In this document: positions 13,501 through 28,000 of the stretch, piece after piece
How positions within the stretch are numbered: position 1 is the stretch's first letter
Layout of the letters: the number at the start of each line of letters is the position of its first letter
Assembly: GCA_036785705.1 (NCBI GenBank)
Contig: JAWUZG010000332.1
Span: 1,116,001-1,180,000 of the forward strand
Length of the DNA: 64,000 nt
Origin: Acanthornis magna
Taxonomy: Eukaryota; Chordata; Aves; Passeriformes; Acanthizidae
Direction: 5' to 3'
Notes under the pieces: generated by a model
Database searches by the model: none
Told to the model about the DNA's origin: nothing
What the model saw: only the letters and a program-made list of their open reading frames with translations
Translations under genes and position numbers: made by a program

Positions 13501-15874
13501 GGTTTCCACAACAGAGTGAAATGTAGATATTAACATAAAATGCTCATTGTGTGGTAACATTCTTAGGAGCCCTGACAGTTTATTACAGCTTGTGATTATT
13601 ATTAATAATATTATTCTAAAAGCAGAGATGCCAGTGTTGGTATTTTTCAGTCTATGCCCTACTTAGCAAGAGATGTCAGGGATAAATTTATTTCTGACCT
13701 TGATTTGTCTGGATCACTAACTGTTGCTTTAAAATACCCCAGGTAATATTTACCATACAGAGAAATAAATAAAAGCATTGGGATGCTACTGCATAAGAAT
13801 TGTGGAATTTCCTTGGCAAAGAGTGCTTAATGGGTCACACCAGTGAGCTGTGTGCTGTAAGCTATTATAGACATCAGCAGGTGAGATTTTTGTTCTTTGC
13901 TTCTCCTCTGCACAGCTGAAACAAGAATTTCTCACCTGATGCTGACATTGAAGCATTAAGACTGATCTAATTAGTTTTATTCTGAAAAATATGTTTTAGA
14001 ACCTGTTCTCCAGGTTTACACCACCCCTTGAGATAAATCAGAAAGCACAGCACAACTTAAAAAAATGCATTCTGATGTAATTTCCCTCTTAAAAATCCAC
14101 AAGATTTGTCTCCTTTATTTTATCCCTTATGCCTTCTCCAGTGATGTCAGGGGAATTTGAATACTCAGGGATGCAAATTTGTATTGGTATTATTGACTGA
14201 TTTGCAAATGCTGTAAGCTGTGTTTTAAAACCGAAGAGTCAGCCAGGAAAATTTTAACCATTTCAGTAACTGCCAGAAAAAAGATATGGTAGTAAAATGA
14301 ACATTTTTAATAAAAGAAATCTGGCAAGACTGGGAAAGATGTACTAAAGGAAGGTGTCTGCAGGTAGGAGTGGGCTCAGGACTGCAGCTCTGCAGGACCA
14401 TCAGCATGTGGACTTTGTCATGCTAGAGATACAGTTTAAATTAATTAGGAATGTTAAAATGGAGATGAAACCTTTGAATGTGAACACTGAAAAGGAAACC
14501 ATTATCCATAAATCCATAAATCCTTTTGGTGCTATCGTAGCAGATAGGAAACCCCAACTGAAAATATGTTTGGTTTGCTTCCATATTTAACCCCAATTAC
14601 CATTTGCAGGGGAATTCTTTATAACATTCAATTCCTCACATCACTTTTTAGCTTCTGTAGGTCTTATTTTCCCCCACTACCTAAATTGCAGCAGGTGCAC
14701 AGAATTGAAGACATTACAATTAAATGTAATCAAATATTTTAGGCACTAATGAACAGCTCCAGGAAAACAAGTCAAAAGGAAAAAAAAAAGGAAACAAAAA
14801 AAAAAAAGGCTTTAAGTGAGTGAATTTTCAAACACCCAAGGCACCATAGGGCCAATTAAGGGAGTCAGACACCAGGACACATACTGGCATTAATTATCTT
14901 TGAGTTCAGGGAAATAAGAAATAAAAGCAACAATTATCATAATAAATTTCCACACACTGCTTGTAAGTTGTGCTCATCTACAACACACCTGGGTTTGTGG
15001 GTTTAAGGCTTGAAAATGAGCACAGTGAGTTGGTAAGGACCTCAGGCGGAGGCTCGTGGGCTGTGCTGGGCTTTGCCAGAGCCTGGATCCAGCTCCAGCC
15101 CCACCTCATCCCAGGGAGGTCAGGAATTCGGCACTGCAGACCCCGTGCTGCTGGAAATGCAGAGTCCATCAGGGAAGGTGGCACCTCTCCGTCCCTCCTC
15201 TCTCTCACTCTTATTTTAATACACACCTCATGAAAATTTTCACAATGGGAGTATCGGTCTCAATCTGCTCTAAATACCTGTGCGTCTCTCTAACTCTCCT
15301 TCCTGTAAGCTAAGGAGGAGCCAATCTAAAAGAGCAAATGTTTCACGTGTGTCATAAGTTTCTTGAAACATGCAGAGGCTAGGAAAAGCAGGATAATCAC
15401 TGAGCTGGAGGAAAAAGTTTTGAAAGGTAATAAAAAAATGGATTTTTCTCAGACTGATACTTGAACCAGCTGCAAGGTATTGTCACTGAAAATACAGGAA
15501 AATGGGGTAATGTGTTTTGGGCTGTTGGTTTTTTGTCAGCATTAGTTGAAATTAGCGTCTGTAGTGGTTTTCTTTGAAGCATTGTCTGGCTGGCTGCATC
15601 TGGAGGGTGAATGTCAATCCCTCCAACTTCCACACAACATAAACTAGAAAACAAATCCCTGAATGAACAAGGTGAGGTTTAAATTTGTTAGTCATGTGAT
15701 TTTTTTTAGATAGGCTTGATTATTCTAGATTAAAGAAAGGGAAAAAAGTCATTATGCATTATTTCCTTTCCCTCTGTATCTGCTAAATAAATTTTCTTGC
15801 TTGTAGTGGAAGTCCTTGGTGCCGTTCTTTATGTTTAGAAGGTGTTTTGCGCAGCGTGGACAGGACAGGAAGAT
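10532..15874. other. Non-coding sequence, no gene seen
   Basis: Mostly AT-rich. G/T-rich patches occur at about 12565-12605 and 12650-12666. Interrupted A runs occur at 14779-14808. Two GC-raised stretches, 11930-12260 and 15030-15190, carry overlapping open frames on both strands with no recognisable product. No RNA gene or further CR1 copy was found. Confidence 0.6.
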
Positions 15875-16220
15875 GGAAGGGGAGGGACCTCAGGGATAAT
15901 CTGGCTAAACATTTTTGGCAAAAGCACTGTAAAAACATGGTCTGGATAAGATGCCTGGCACCCTGCCCAGCTGAACCTTCAATGTGTCCAATATTGGGGA
16001 ATCTGTGGCTTTCCTGGGCAGGTTATGCCAATGGCTGATTGTTCTCAGCCATCAGAAAAATTTTCTTCTTGTGTCTAATCAGAATCTCCCCAGAAATAAC
16101 TTGCGTTCATTACTCCTCTTTTGCATGTGACTCCTTGTAAAAAGAGATACTTTGGGGTACTTGGACAATTCCAATGTAAGAATTCACTGTGATCTTTCCC
16201 CAAAGAACCCATCTGTAGCA
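15875..16220 (-). mobile_element. CR1 LINE, 3' portion
   Basis: Read on the plus strand, the block starts with GGAGGGACCTCAGGGATAAT. It continues through a stretch matching the CR1 3' region, including TGGGCAGGTTATGCCAATGG and TTTTCTTCTTGTGTCTAATC, which corresponds to the TTTCTTCCTAATATCTAATC-type text seen in many bird CR1s. That places the CR1 3' end on the left and the element on the minus strand. Reverse transcriptase is absent because of 5' truncation. Divergence is moderate to high. Confidence 0.8.
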
Positions 16221-16874
16221 AACACATGGGAGAGCATTCAAAAAAATGTAGTGTTTTCATAACTTAATGTCAGCTAAATTACTGTGTTTTCATTTGCTGC
16301 CTGGAACTAGTTCTTTCAATTATTTTAATTTTTAGAAATATATATTTAAAAGCTTTCAAATCTTTACAAAACCTTTTAAAAATTTCAAACCCCACAGCTT
16401 TAAACACAATATATTACTGTGCCTCAGATGTATATTTTAAACTGTATGTACAGGAAGTCCTTTTCTTAATATGAGACACATCTGCTGTTTGCTTGTGCAT
16501 GTATCTTAGAGAATTTAAAAGCTAATCATTTTTCCACAATGGTTACAGAATCCAATTATTTTGCAAACTGCCACATAGCATTTTCTTCCCATAACATTTG
16601 CTTCATACCTTAATAATTCTTAATATGAAACTTCCTTAGATTTCTTTTGGAAGCCTCCCAATCTCTTAAAATGGCATTTCAAACAGATTAGTCTAAAGGA
16701 GACAACATGTCTCCAAGAAAGCAGAATGGAAGTCCCCCCTCCTGTGCATCTCTCCTAAAGAACAGAGAGATGTTGGACAGTTTCTGCAGGCTTCTGAAAG
16801 GTTTGGAAGAAAAATTCTGTAGGAATGAGTGCTTCCTCACAAGCAAAATGAAATAAAACAGGAAGAGGATTCAG

Positions 16875-16876
<2 letters not shown>
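16221..16876. other. AT-rich non-coding sequence
   Basis: No gene, RNA gene or repeat family is visible between the CR1 fragment and the long T run. Confidence 0.65.

Positions 16877-16931
<55 letters not shown>
16877..16931 (-). repeat. Homopolymer run of 55 T
   Basis: An uninterrupted run of T covers 16877-16931, equivalent to A55 on the minus strand. It is by far the longest homopolymer in the window. Such a run can be the tail of a recently retroposed transcript or an expanded slippage tract. The sequence to its right (minus strand upstream) has no recognised element and no AATAAA within about 30 bases of the tail. I found no flanking target duplication. Its exact length is uncertain in any assembly. 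Confidence 0.95.
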
Positions 16932-19900
16932 CTCTAGTACATTGGTGCATTGAATCAAAAATGATTCCCTACATTCCCAATTCCTGGTAGGAAGATTCTT
17001 GTTTGTGCCAATCCTTTGATTACATTTCAGCCCTATGTTTAATAATTTCTTTAGGCTTAAGAAATATTTGATTATATATTATCAAATCTCTGTACCACTT
17101 TTAAAGAACATAACTTGTGGATGTTTTAAAATAAAAGCACAATGGTTAAATTGAAATGTTCAGATTTTGAAAGGATTGGTTTATTTTCCTTTTCTTGTTC
17201 TTGGTCTTAAGAAAATTAAAATGTAGATTTTATTCTGGTACAAGAGTAAGGCCAAGCTCTAGTCCTCATCTCCCTCTTGTAAGATGCTGTATAGTAAATA
17301 ATATTGGACTTAGCAAAATATTTTGAAATTAACTGAGCAGTTATTAAAATTCATAACTTTGATCTTGTCCACTTTGTGTCAAGACCCAGAATTATTATCT
17401 AAGTAGGGTTTGCACTTTTACCTGAGGGTTTGTTTTCTCTCCTTCCCACACTCACTGACTAAAGGAAAAGTCCCACCCTCTCCCCCAGTTACCATTACAG
17501 TTGTGTCAAGTCTTGCCCTGTCTCCTGGAGAGATATTTTTTGCAGTCCCACACCACCTTTGCAACTCATTATGAAATAAAAGCCCATAAGCTCTTTATAT
17601 GCAGGTGCCAGATTATGATCACTCTTTTATTGTTGATAGAATTACTGTTGAAGTGCTGGCATTGATAGATATGATGTTGTGGAGGATTTTCTGTCGAGAA
17701 ATCTTTATTGGTAGTGTATCCAAACATAATGAAAAACCATGAACTTAGCTTCTCGTGCTGTTTGCTTTCATGTGGATTTCTGTAAAGCTTAAGCAAAGTT
17801 TTTATGCCTAAGCAAACAGAGTTTTTCAGATCAGGCTTGTTCTAAGGGTGAGGCAGCAGCTCAGGAACAAGAGATTTTCACTTGCTGATGGCTCCGTGTG
17901 TGTGTGCACTGTGACATGTGCTGGGTGCCTGCCAAAATGCCACCCCATCCTGCCTGGGGACTTCAGCATGGATCTTTGGTCCCACGGGGACCTGTTTGAG
18001 AATGAAAGTCCCTTTCCTCCCAGCAAAACTCATCACTGCTCGAGGTAGTGGCAGATGTTTAAGGAGTGCTCTCATGATGACCTGAACTAGGGTGGTTTTG
18101 CCCTGGGATATTTCAGTGCATTCATGTGAAAATCACAAACATTGGGCTTGCTTGGGTTAAAGCTCTGGCAAGATCTCGGTGCTTAGAACCTTCTGAGCAG
18201 TTAAGCTTTGTGCACTTTAATTCTCCATTTTCAAACTAGTTGTAGTCTTTCAAAGCAAGGATGCGACCAATTAACACCTGTGGTGTTTTTTTTCCCCCCC
18301 TGGGGCATGTTTTACAGGTTCTTTATATTGGAAAGTTATTGACCTAGTCTGGGGATCAAAACAAGGTGAAGTGCACCCCTGTTGGAAGGCCCCACAGGCT
18401 CACACAACACTAAAGAAATAAAGGTTGGAGGGCAGGAGGTTGTATCACGCAACACAGTATTGTGTTTCCCCATAATTTGAAAAATTATCTATTCACTTAA
18501 TAACAAAAATAATCTATTAACTAAAAACAAACAAAAAAAACCCCGAACCCAACAAGACCAAAAAAACATGCTTTGTGGATTCTGTACCTCTTACACCCTT
18601 TTTTTTTTTTTTTAATTAACAATACTGAGAATGCTTTTGGTCATTCCTTTAATGTGCACTGCTTATGATTTAATGGGAAATCCAAATTAAGGACATTGAA
18701 ACTTATGCAGGCCTGACTCTGTATCCATAGAATTGTACACATAACAACTTGTGTGCAAAACTCATTCCCGCACAGAGCAGAGCATTCTAACCATTAGCAC
18801 CAATTAAATAGATAACTAGAAATGTCTTTTTCCCTATAAAACTTTTCTTTACCCTTAAAAGCACTTTCCCAGTTCCTTGAGGTTGGTCTGCAGCACACTG
18901 CCGAGCACATCTGAGATATATACGAGCAGGTTTAAAATAGAGAGCATAAGGGGAGAAAGAGAACTGGTGAAATACAGGGAAAAAAACCCTTTTAATAAAA
19001 TGAGAAATCAACCCTTAGAAAAGGGCAGAGGAGAACAGAAAGGTCTGGCAAATAACAGAATAAAAGCAATCTTAAAATTTTTTATAAGAAACTGCACCTA
19101 ATTCATTTCAAGTAAGTGTCTCAAAGCGTACTTTTAAAATATCACCAACTGCTGCAATCGAATACTGTCATTTTATTGTAGTAACTGTAGGTTTACTTAT
19201 TTCATAATTGGCTTGGCTAGGGAGCTCACCTGGAGGGATTTTACCAGTAGCCATTCTTATCAATTTTTTAATAAATCCCACAGATTGGATAAAGTAAATA
19301 ATGAATGGCATAGTGCTTGGTAAGTCAATATTTAATTTAATATAGATTCTGGGAAGCTCACATTTTGCATGCAGATATTACTATGGTTCTTTCTTAAGTG
19401 AAAAAAAAAAGAAAATATAGATTTTGTTTAGAAAAGGTAAAGGAGTAAAATTTGTAGGGTTATTCTTGCAAAATTTAGTTCATATTGGTGTTTCATAGTT
19501 TCAGATTTATAGAGTATGTGATGGGAGTGTACTGACTGAAGAAAACACCAATTATTTTTTCGAATCCCAGGATCTGTTCAATTGGTATCAGTTCCTGCAG
19601 GTTCATTCAGCAAGATCGTGAGTTTATATTCAGCCATGGGATAACTTCCGTATGATTTAAGCACATGCTCAAATACCATTCCAGATAGAGAGAAGCTTAA
19701 GATATGTTTTAGCTGAAGTTGTTTTAAAATTAGTAATTTTGCTGAATTTTCTTTCAACTTAATATTCTGAAGTTCTTTGTTTATGGACATATGAGAATAT
19801 TCTCAAAAGACATAATTTCCTCTTTCACCAGTAGCTTTGAAACATTTTACATAAAAAAGTGTGAACATAAACTTCCAAATAGTATTCCTTATTTATTTAT

Positions 19901-20360
19901 TGTCATGATTACTTGGCTCTAAGGACTTTTTTTGAGCTTTGAAATTATAAAAGCCAATAAATATCAACCTTTAGTGCTGCAGGTCTCTGATAATTACTGC
20001 ATCATTATAATTAGGATCTTATAATCTGAGTACTTCAAAGCAGAAAAAAGCAACAAACACCTAAGAAACGACTATACAAAGGCTGCAGACTGAAGAGCTG
20101 ACATCTCATAGTAGAGAGATTTATGTGGGCCATCATAAAAAATTTAGCTTTTCTACAGTTATTAATCACCCACATCTGTTCCTGATGTTTCCACATGACA
20201 CCATTGACTATAGTAAAGGACCTGCTCCAGATGAAAAAGGGTAAATTAGCACTGGTTAAAATGAACACCCATGAGGAGAGTCAGGATAACTTAAATTCAG
20301 CTTTTTTTCTATTTTGAGAGCTGTTTTCTGGAAATCTGTTGTTCAGAATGGCAAATCAGA
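16932..20360. other. AT-rich non-coding sequence, no gene seen
   Basis: Contains an A/C-rich patch at about 18525-18568 (same class as 4431-4510, G/T-rich on the minus strand) and a T run at 18600-18613. Open frames reach 77 codons and none resembles a known protein. Confidence 0.6.
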
Positions 20361-20560
20361 GTAAACTGTAAGAAGGGTGTCCCCCTGGGTACCATGTATG
20401 ACGGTCCCCATCACGGGGAGGAAGGGGTTACCAAAAGCTGTCACATCCTGAAGCCTTTGCCAGAAGGGCTGTGAGAAAGTTAGTGAGGGAGGTTTCCTCC
20501 TTCTTTCTTTTGGGAGCCCTTTGATGTTGGCAGTTTCTTCCTTCTTCCCAGTTTTGGGGT
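20361..20560. other. GC-raised short block, unassigned
   Basis: The stretch with CCCCATCACGGGGAGGAAGG at 20408-20427 stands out from the AT-rich flanks and has the feel of an old dispersed repeat. I cannot assign it to a family or define its ends. Confidence 0.25.
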
Positions 20561-23500
20561 GAATTTACTTTGTTTTTATAAAATATAGCCTGGGATTTTT
20601 TTCATTCGTTTTTTTGTTTGTTTGTTTGGTGGGGTTTTTTTTTAACTTTCCATTGGTTCCATCGTTCAGTCTTTTTGTTTGTTTCCTTTGAAATTGGTTT
20701 CACACGAACAACAGAATGTTGTCCTCCTGGACTGATCCTTAGGATTTGTGTTTGGGGCCTCTCCCTCAGCAGACTCCTGCTGGAATGTGTTCATTCCCTC
20801 CGTGGTGAATAACTGCCTGTCATCACTGCAAATTAAAACTAACTAAAACTAATTCAAGGAACAATTTCCTAATTGCTAGAGAATTGCTGCCAGAGCTAAA
20901 CAAGGCCAGGCAAGACCTTGGACTGTCTGGATGACACAAAGCCTCTAATCAGAGAAAAGGTATGTCTTGTCTTCCCAACAGAGCCAAACTCATTTGTTCT
21001 TGGTATTATTTTTTTTTTTTTTTTTAGTGGAAGCATGGAGCCAAAATATATGTGTAAGTCCATGAAACAAAAGATATAAACATGAGCTGGAGCCACTATT
21101 GTTGCTAAAATCTGGCAAATCTTGAACTTGCAAATAGTAGCTGCTGTTGTTTTATAAAGGCAGAATATAACCATTGTAAAACCCTTTTATAACATATGAG
21201 ATATTCAACCATGGCTATGCCAAAGCTCAACCCTCTAAAATGTAAAATGCTACTTTTATTTCCTTGATAACAAGACTCTGCGTTTCAACATAGGATATTA
21301 TCTTGGTTTTCCATTTTTTAATTGCCTCAGCAGTTTTTCTATTCTGTACCTTAACATATGGCAAACACAATGGGCAGCAAGGTGACATTACTAAAGCTAT
21401 TTCATTTAAAAAATGAAAAAACAACTTTTATTTCTTTACTAATCCCTTAAAATACTGTTATTAAGCATTGGGAGGTGAAGATATCAAATGCAATAGCAGG
21501 AAATCCTGAAGTCCTTCAGGAGGGTACAGTCTGTAGGAGGCCTCAGACTGCTGCAATCACCTGCAGAAAAAGCTTTTAGTCTCAACAGGTAAATCAGTCA
21601 CTTTGTTTCAGTGTTAACCAAAATCCTGCAGGTGTTTTAGTATCGTTATCCCCAACAAAGGGACCAGGACACAGTTAAATATGGAAGTTAGTGAAGGTAG
21701 TGTAAACAATTGTTTTTAGATTCAGGGGTAGGAAAAATCCTGAGTTCTCCTTTGCCTTTGGTGCAAAAATACTTTGTTTATTTTTTCCTTTTTGGTATAT
21801 TTGCTCATACCCAGAATAAATGTATGCCAACACTTTTAAGTTTGAACCAATTGCAACATGACAAGATGCTACTGCCTACAAAGGGCCTAACTCCTTAGGC
21901 TTTGGATAGGCAGGGCACTTAAAGGCTGCAAATCCAAAAGAACTCTGTGTTTATAACAACCTGAGGCACTCTCTGGGGACAGCTAATCATCGCTGGATAG
22001 AAAACACAGCAGCCACCCTGCTGAGAGGAGAGCTTGGAATATCTAATTGGAAATGCTGAGCAGTGTCTCAAAGATTCCCTTTGTTTGGGCACTGTCCATT
22101 TCAAACGGGGAGGAAAGCAGAGCCAGCCCATGACTGACTGTAGTGGGAGGACATCAGCTGGTGCTACAAGGTCTGAATTCACTCCTTTTATTAGCTTCGT
22201 GTTCTTCTGATCAGCAGGGAATCTTTAATTCGACTGCTGCTCCAGTTTCAGGAGGTTGGTAAAGTGTCACAAGAGCTGCGATTGGGATGTTCCTGGGGAC
22301 AGGTGAGGGGGCCCTGAGCCCTTTCAGCACAGATGTTTTGTGGCTCTGTTCTACAGAGCAAAGTGAGATAAGCACCAGGGAGGGCTCCTTTATTAACAGA
22401 TGAAGACTTGGATATTGCATGATTTTGATGCAAATTTTCACTTAAGTAAATATTTCTATGAGTCACTGGTTAGGGACCTTGATTCTACCTTGAATATGAT
22501 GGTCAATGATATTTTGTAAAATATCTAAGATTATTTTTAACGTCCTTGTCTTCCAAAAAACTTTAAATCACCAGATTATTCATTATAATTACCACCTAGA
22601 TGGGATTCTTGTCAGAAGAGCCAGAAGATGAAGTAGTTACAAGACCACACTTTCTCCATTAATTTTCATGCCAGATGCATGATTAAAATATTTTGTAATA
22701 CCAGAAAGCTTTAGTGCCCAGGAAAATTTATGATATTGTATTTAATTTTATTTTTAGGGTGTGGGGTTTTTTGTTTTGTTTTTACCCCTCCAAACAATCT
22801 TCATGAAAATTAGTAACTGCTTTATTTTAGCTTCTTACTTATTCGCAGGGCAGTTTTCCACTGCACTTCTACCTTCTGAAGGGAAAGCAGGTCTACATGA
22901 ATGCAGTGTTATGATTGGCCTGGGGGCAGCAGAGTTTATTTCAGCCAATTAAAATAACAATTACTGTTAGACACTAATAGGAACACCCTTTTGCTCGTTA
23001 GTTCTACAACCCAGATGGTGTGATTAAAACATCTCCAAATTATTGCATTGTACTGATTGTCCGCTCTCTAGAAGATTTTTTTACTAAAAATACGGTACAA
23101 AACTTTCCATTTACATTATGTTTTTCACAGTTTCTTTGCCTAAAAACAGTAAGTTAATGCAATCACTGCTGGAAGCTGTATTATCTGATATAAAATAAGA
23201 TAAAGTTGAATGGACTCTTTGCATTGTTATATATATGTTATATACAGATTTTCATATAAATTTTCAGATTATGCACAAAATCATATTGACCCAGCTGAGC
23301 ATGGTAGCAGCTTAAACACTGAATGTAAATAACAATACATTTGTTAAATACGATGGTTGAAGCAAAAAAATTATGTTGGGACACATTTGCAATATCAGTG
23401 CTTCATATTAATGTGTGCCCCCTCTGAGCTGTGGGCTTGTTTGTTCCATTGGGCTCCACAGTCACAACAGCTTTTGTGTGTGCCACTGTTACATTTCTGT

Positions 23501-24790
23501 GGGCCTTGGTTATGCTGAAGCCAGCTTGGGTAATTTCAAACACTTGCATGTGTTTTAAGAAACAAAAGGAAAAAATATTTCTTTGAGTTTGATCTCATTA
23601 AGTCAGGAACAACTTCATTAGAAAAGGGAAGATATTTATTCCTTGAGATTCACGGATTCCAAAGAAGGTTTAACTGCTCATGTGCTGATCTTTACTATGA
23701 CGGTTGCATGCACTCCCTGTTTCATACAGGTCTGCGGTGGAGTGCAGCAAAGGGAAATCTGAACATCTTGTCCCTACTCTGCTACCTCCTCTATCCTAGC
23801 AGTTTCTCTTACGAGAAAGCATTGTCAGGGAGGTGATACATGGCTGGCTTCTGTACCTCCGGGTTACTGTTCTGTGATGCTGGGGATATTTTCAGCTCTA
23901 ACCGCATTGACTTCAGGAAACTTTAGAAAATTTGTTAGTACAGGTCTGCTTGGAGTTCAAGTTGTAATCAGTAATAAATATTGTTTTAACCCTGCCCTCT
24001 AAAAACTCACTCAGTGTGACTAATTCACTAATGTGTGCCACACTAAATTCATGTCTCATATATAAATGTCATTTGTCACCCAGGTATCTTGGTCCACAGC
24101 TGTTTTCTCCAGCCCTACTGCTGCTCTCTTAATGTATAGCCAAGAAGTCTTGTAACACTGCATATCTCACAATGGCTCAACACAGATATGATTGTAGTGT
24201 ATTCTGTTAAGAAAAAAAAAGTCAATGGAAAATGGCTTTGGTGTATTCTTGTCCCCATTTATGTTTTGCTGAGATGGCATTGGTGGCAGCCTTTTCAAGC
24301 AATGCACATTTAGATTATCTTGAATATAAGGGATTTGTATAGGAGATCCCCATCCCTCTCCTTGATATAATTTAGACAAGAAACAAACTTAACAATCACA
24401 CTTGAATTTGTATGAGCAAAAAAAGAAATTAATAGGAGGTCTCAGGGTACATATGATTTGTATTTCTGCATTAGATGGACTGTAATTCCTGCCATGTATA
24501 GTAACATGATCTACTTATGAAATAGAGAAGTAATTATTCATTCACATAGGCGGATACATTTTTTCCCCAGATAGTTTAAAAAGAAACAGAAACAAACTTT
24601 GAAGCAGGACAGTATTTGCTGCTTGTATGAGTCTGACTTAGATCATGAGACAAAATGTTTTTCCTGTTCTCTGGCATAGACCTGCAATCTTGTGAGTGTC
24701 AACAATCTTATCCATTCCAGTGCAAATATCTTTCTGGCAGTCTAATCTTACTGGGCATGCAAAATCTATGGCCTTCAATCTTACGTGTTC
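20561..24790. other. AT-rich non-coding sequence, no gene seen
   Basis: G/T-rich patches occur at 20608-20645 and 22756-22785, and a T run occurs at 21007-21026. The stretch 22840-22980 is of even composition and contains CCAATTAAAATAACAATTAC, which could be a conserved element, but nothing in the window alone shows conservation. No gene recognised. Confidence 0.6.
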
Positions 24791-25040
24791 ACACGATTCG
24801 ACTTCAGGCAGCAGCTGACAGAACGTGGTGACCGAGCCGCATGAGCATTCCCAGGGCGTTTACAGGTGCTTTACCTGAGCAGCTGTGAGTGCAGCAGAGC
24901 TGCAGCTTCCCTGCGAGCCCTGGGAACAACAGCACCCCTGCCCCAAGGGAAGCTCTGCCTCGGCTCCTGCTCGGCACAAATCTCCTGCTCATCCTGCACT
25001 TCTCGGGTGTGCTGCTGCAGAGAGCATGGCTGAGATTTAA
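24791..25040. other. GC-raised block, unassigned
   Basis: About 250 bases rich in CAGCAG and CTGC-type words, with a few CpG sites, inside AT-rich surroundings. Frames are open on both strands at once (62 to 87 codons), so base composition is the likely cause. It could be a small regulatory element or an eroded repeat. I see no gene. Confidence 0.35.
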
Positions 25041-28000
25041 GGTGATGCTTGAAAGAGAAATGGAGAGGCTGGATACACTCTCTAGGAGGGAAAAAGGAAT
25101 GATGTAGAAAATAAAGAAGAAGAGGCACAGGCATAATACTCTAATTAGCCTTGTCCTGCTTCTACCAAGCTGTTCTTACATCTGAGCCATCTGCTCAATA
25201 ATTTGAATCACCTCCTTGTTACTGGACTGAGTTGAGGAAAAAAAAAATCACATTTCTTAGGAATTTTCATGCCAATTGGTTTGCCTCATTTCTAACTTAC
25301 CCTTTCAGAGTGCCACCGAAGCTCACCAGCAAAGTCAGTTTAAGCTGAATTTTTACTGCAACTATGGATTTTTGTTCAGTTCTTTGCAGTATTAGCCTTG
25401 TTGTGTTCTAAACGGTCTTCCATGTAGATCAATTTTGAATTTATATAATAAAAAATTCAGAAAACCGCATTTATCCTTCAACATTTCTTATACTGCAATC
25501 CACAGGCACAGGACTTCTTTTTTGATCTTTTGATTTTTAGAGCTTTGCTTGGATCAAAATCCAGTTCTGGATTTTAAAATATCAGGAGTTTGTGCGTGTA
25601 CTGTGCCACTCAATAAATGGCTAGAGAGGTTAAACACTTGCAGTATTAAACGTGTACATTCCTAGATGGAATTTCTGATACTTAGGCTTCTAAAAATGGT
25701 TTAATCTTTGATGGCTGAACCAAGAAGTCTCCACTATTAAATTTGTGTTTTCCACAAATGATTAAAACTAAACTGCCAAATAAAGGACTGAGATACTGCA
25801 AAACTTATTCAGGTGATATTTATATATTTAATGTCTGGCCCCTGAATATCCTCTGTGCTGTTGGTAGCAGCTCTTAATCCTTTCAGTCGATCTGGAGTTT
25901 CTTTTCTACTCTGTCCCTTGGTGAAGCACAGGGGCTTTCTTTCAGATTGCAATGATTGACCTTTTGGGGACAGAGGCACCTGAATTTTAATTAAAAGAAA
26001 AGGGGTTGCTGTCTCTTTTCAAATTTCATATCTTATGTTGAATATGGACCACAGCCTGCCAGGCTTCCCAAGTGAGGGTATTGTAAATTGAAAAGATATT
26101 TTTACACTCTGTCAGTTCCCCTCTTTCTCTCCCATTAAATCTTCATAAATTTTCAGTGTATTGTGAAAGTTTCAAAAGAGGGTGGAGCTCCTACTCCTGC
26201 AAAATTTATAGTCTGGTACATAAAGGAATTGGCATGAGAGTTATGTTCCACTCCCTTATTTTTTCCCCTTTTGTTTGCTTTTTTTTTTTTTTCAAATTTT
26301 AAATCTGGGAATTTCTGAATTCTGTGCCTTTGGCACTGAGAAGTTTACTGTGTCAGCCTGGCAAGCTGAAGCTGGGGACCTAGAAGTGTTGCTACAGCTG
26401 TAAATTCTTGCTGTAGATAAACTGCTAGCCTTTTCTTTTATCAATGACAAACAAAAACAGGAACAGTAAAAAAAACAAAAACAGAAAAGGTGAATGTGTG
26501 AAATACTTTGAGTATACAAATTTTGCAGAGGAAATGACCAAACCTTCAGCTTATCTCAGGAGTTCAGTTATTTTCCACTCTTTCAATAGAAAAATAACTT
26601 TAAGCCCAAGAGAGGTAAATATGTTTATCATGTACTACTGATTTGACTACTTTTTTTGTACACCCTTGTTTATGTTATTGTCAGGCACTGAGAGTCCTTG
26701 AATTTCTCATATTCTTTTGTATCCTATGGATCTATTCTCTGCATGTCATAAAAGGCACGCTAGCAAACATTTCCCTCTATATTCTTCCTCATAAATACTT
26801 GAATTTGTTAACACTGCTAACATTCAGAAATGCTAATAGCATTGAGCTTTCTCCACCTCTGCAGCTACTGCTTATGTCTGATTTTATTTAGATGCAGCTA
26901 TTGCTTTCATAGAAAGGAGACTTAACATTTCTTAGTGGGCTGTTATGTTTTATTTTACTACCGAAACTCTGAGGATCCAATTGTCTGTGCATCCTTTGTG
27001 GCAATCATGGATATGCTGCTGTGTATTGTGCCCATAATTGGCTGTGGGTTTGACTCATGTTACTATAAAATGGAGACCATTTTTAAGGCAGAGAATCTTT
27101 TTGTGAGGATGCATTCCTCTGCCTGGAGGTGGAAAGGGCACTGATCCAGGATGTGGTATTTGGGGCATAAGGCTGTGTGAAGCACCAATGCAAGAGTCCA
27201 GAGAGGTATTAGATGAAAGTTGCCTTTTCTGCTCATTCAGAAAAAGTACATACAAGTCTATAATGTATTTTTCATGTGGATGTGGGATCGGTGATCAGTT
27301 TTAGTGCTCTGATTTGCACAGTGCTGAGTATGTCTGCTCAGCATTACAATAAGGCTTTTCCCCAGCATTGGCAGGTCAGAAAAGTTTGTGGTCAGATTTC
27401 TCGGTCACTGTTAGAAGGAGACATAAGCAGCTGGATGTGCTGCTAGTTTGAACTGTAGCAGAAAAAAAAAATCTGCATTGTAATTTGAGTATAATGTAAT
27501 CAGAATTATGGTTTCTATTGTGCAACTTGTCAGTAATGGCTATGGAATGAAAACATAATAATATGAAAAAACCCAAACCAGCCAGGGAACATTCCCATAA
27601 CATTCATGCTAAATGGGTGATTTAGCTCCATAGAGCTATTTTTACTCCATGAGTTCTGATGATCCCACTAGTTGGTGCTCTTCATTTTGAGACATGTCTG
27701 AAGTGATCTCCTAATGTGAAAGTGGATGTTCATCATGGATGTCTTGAATAAATGTGATGTAAGGAATTTAGCCACCTCATAATTCAGAGGATTAGACTTC
27801 AAGTTATTAAATGTTTTGGAAATAGGTATCGATATTGTTGCAGTTAACATGATGGTTTGCACCGGTGATGTGCTGAGCATGTTGGAATTGTTGAAGAGAA
27901 AATGTTTGATAGGAATCTCCCTCAACATATGTTTGCTCTAGTGCAAGCTGTTTGTTTTCTAAATAAAGACAGAAACCTTTTGAATACCTCTGTGACAATT

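Noticed and set aside
20361..20560. LTR call
   Set aside because: GC contrast alone is not enough; no family-specific text recognised.
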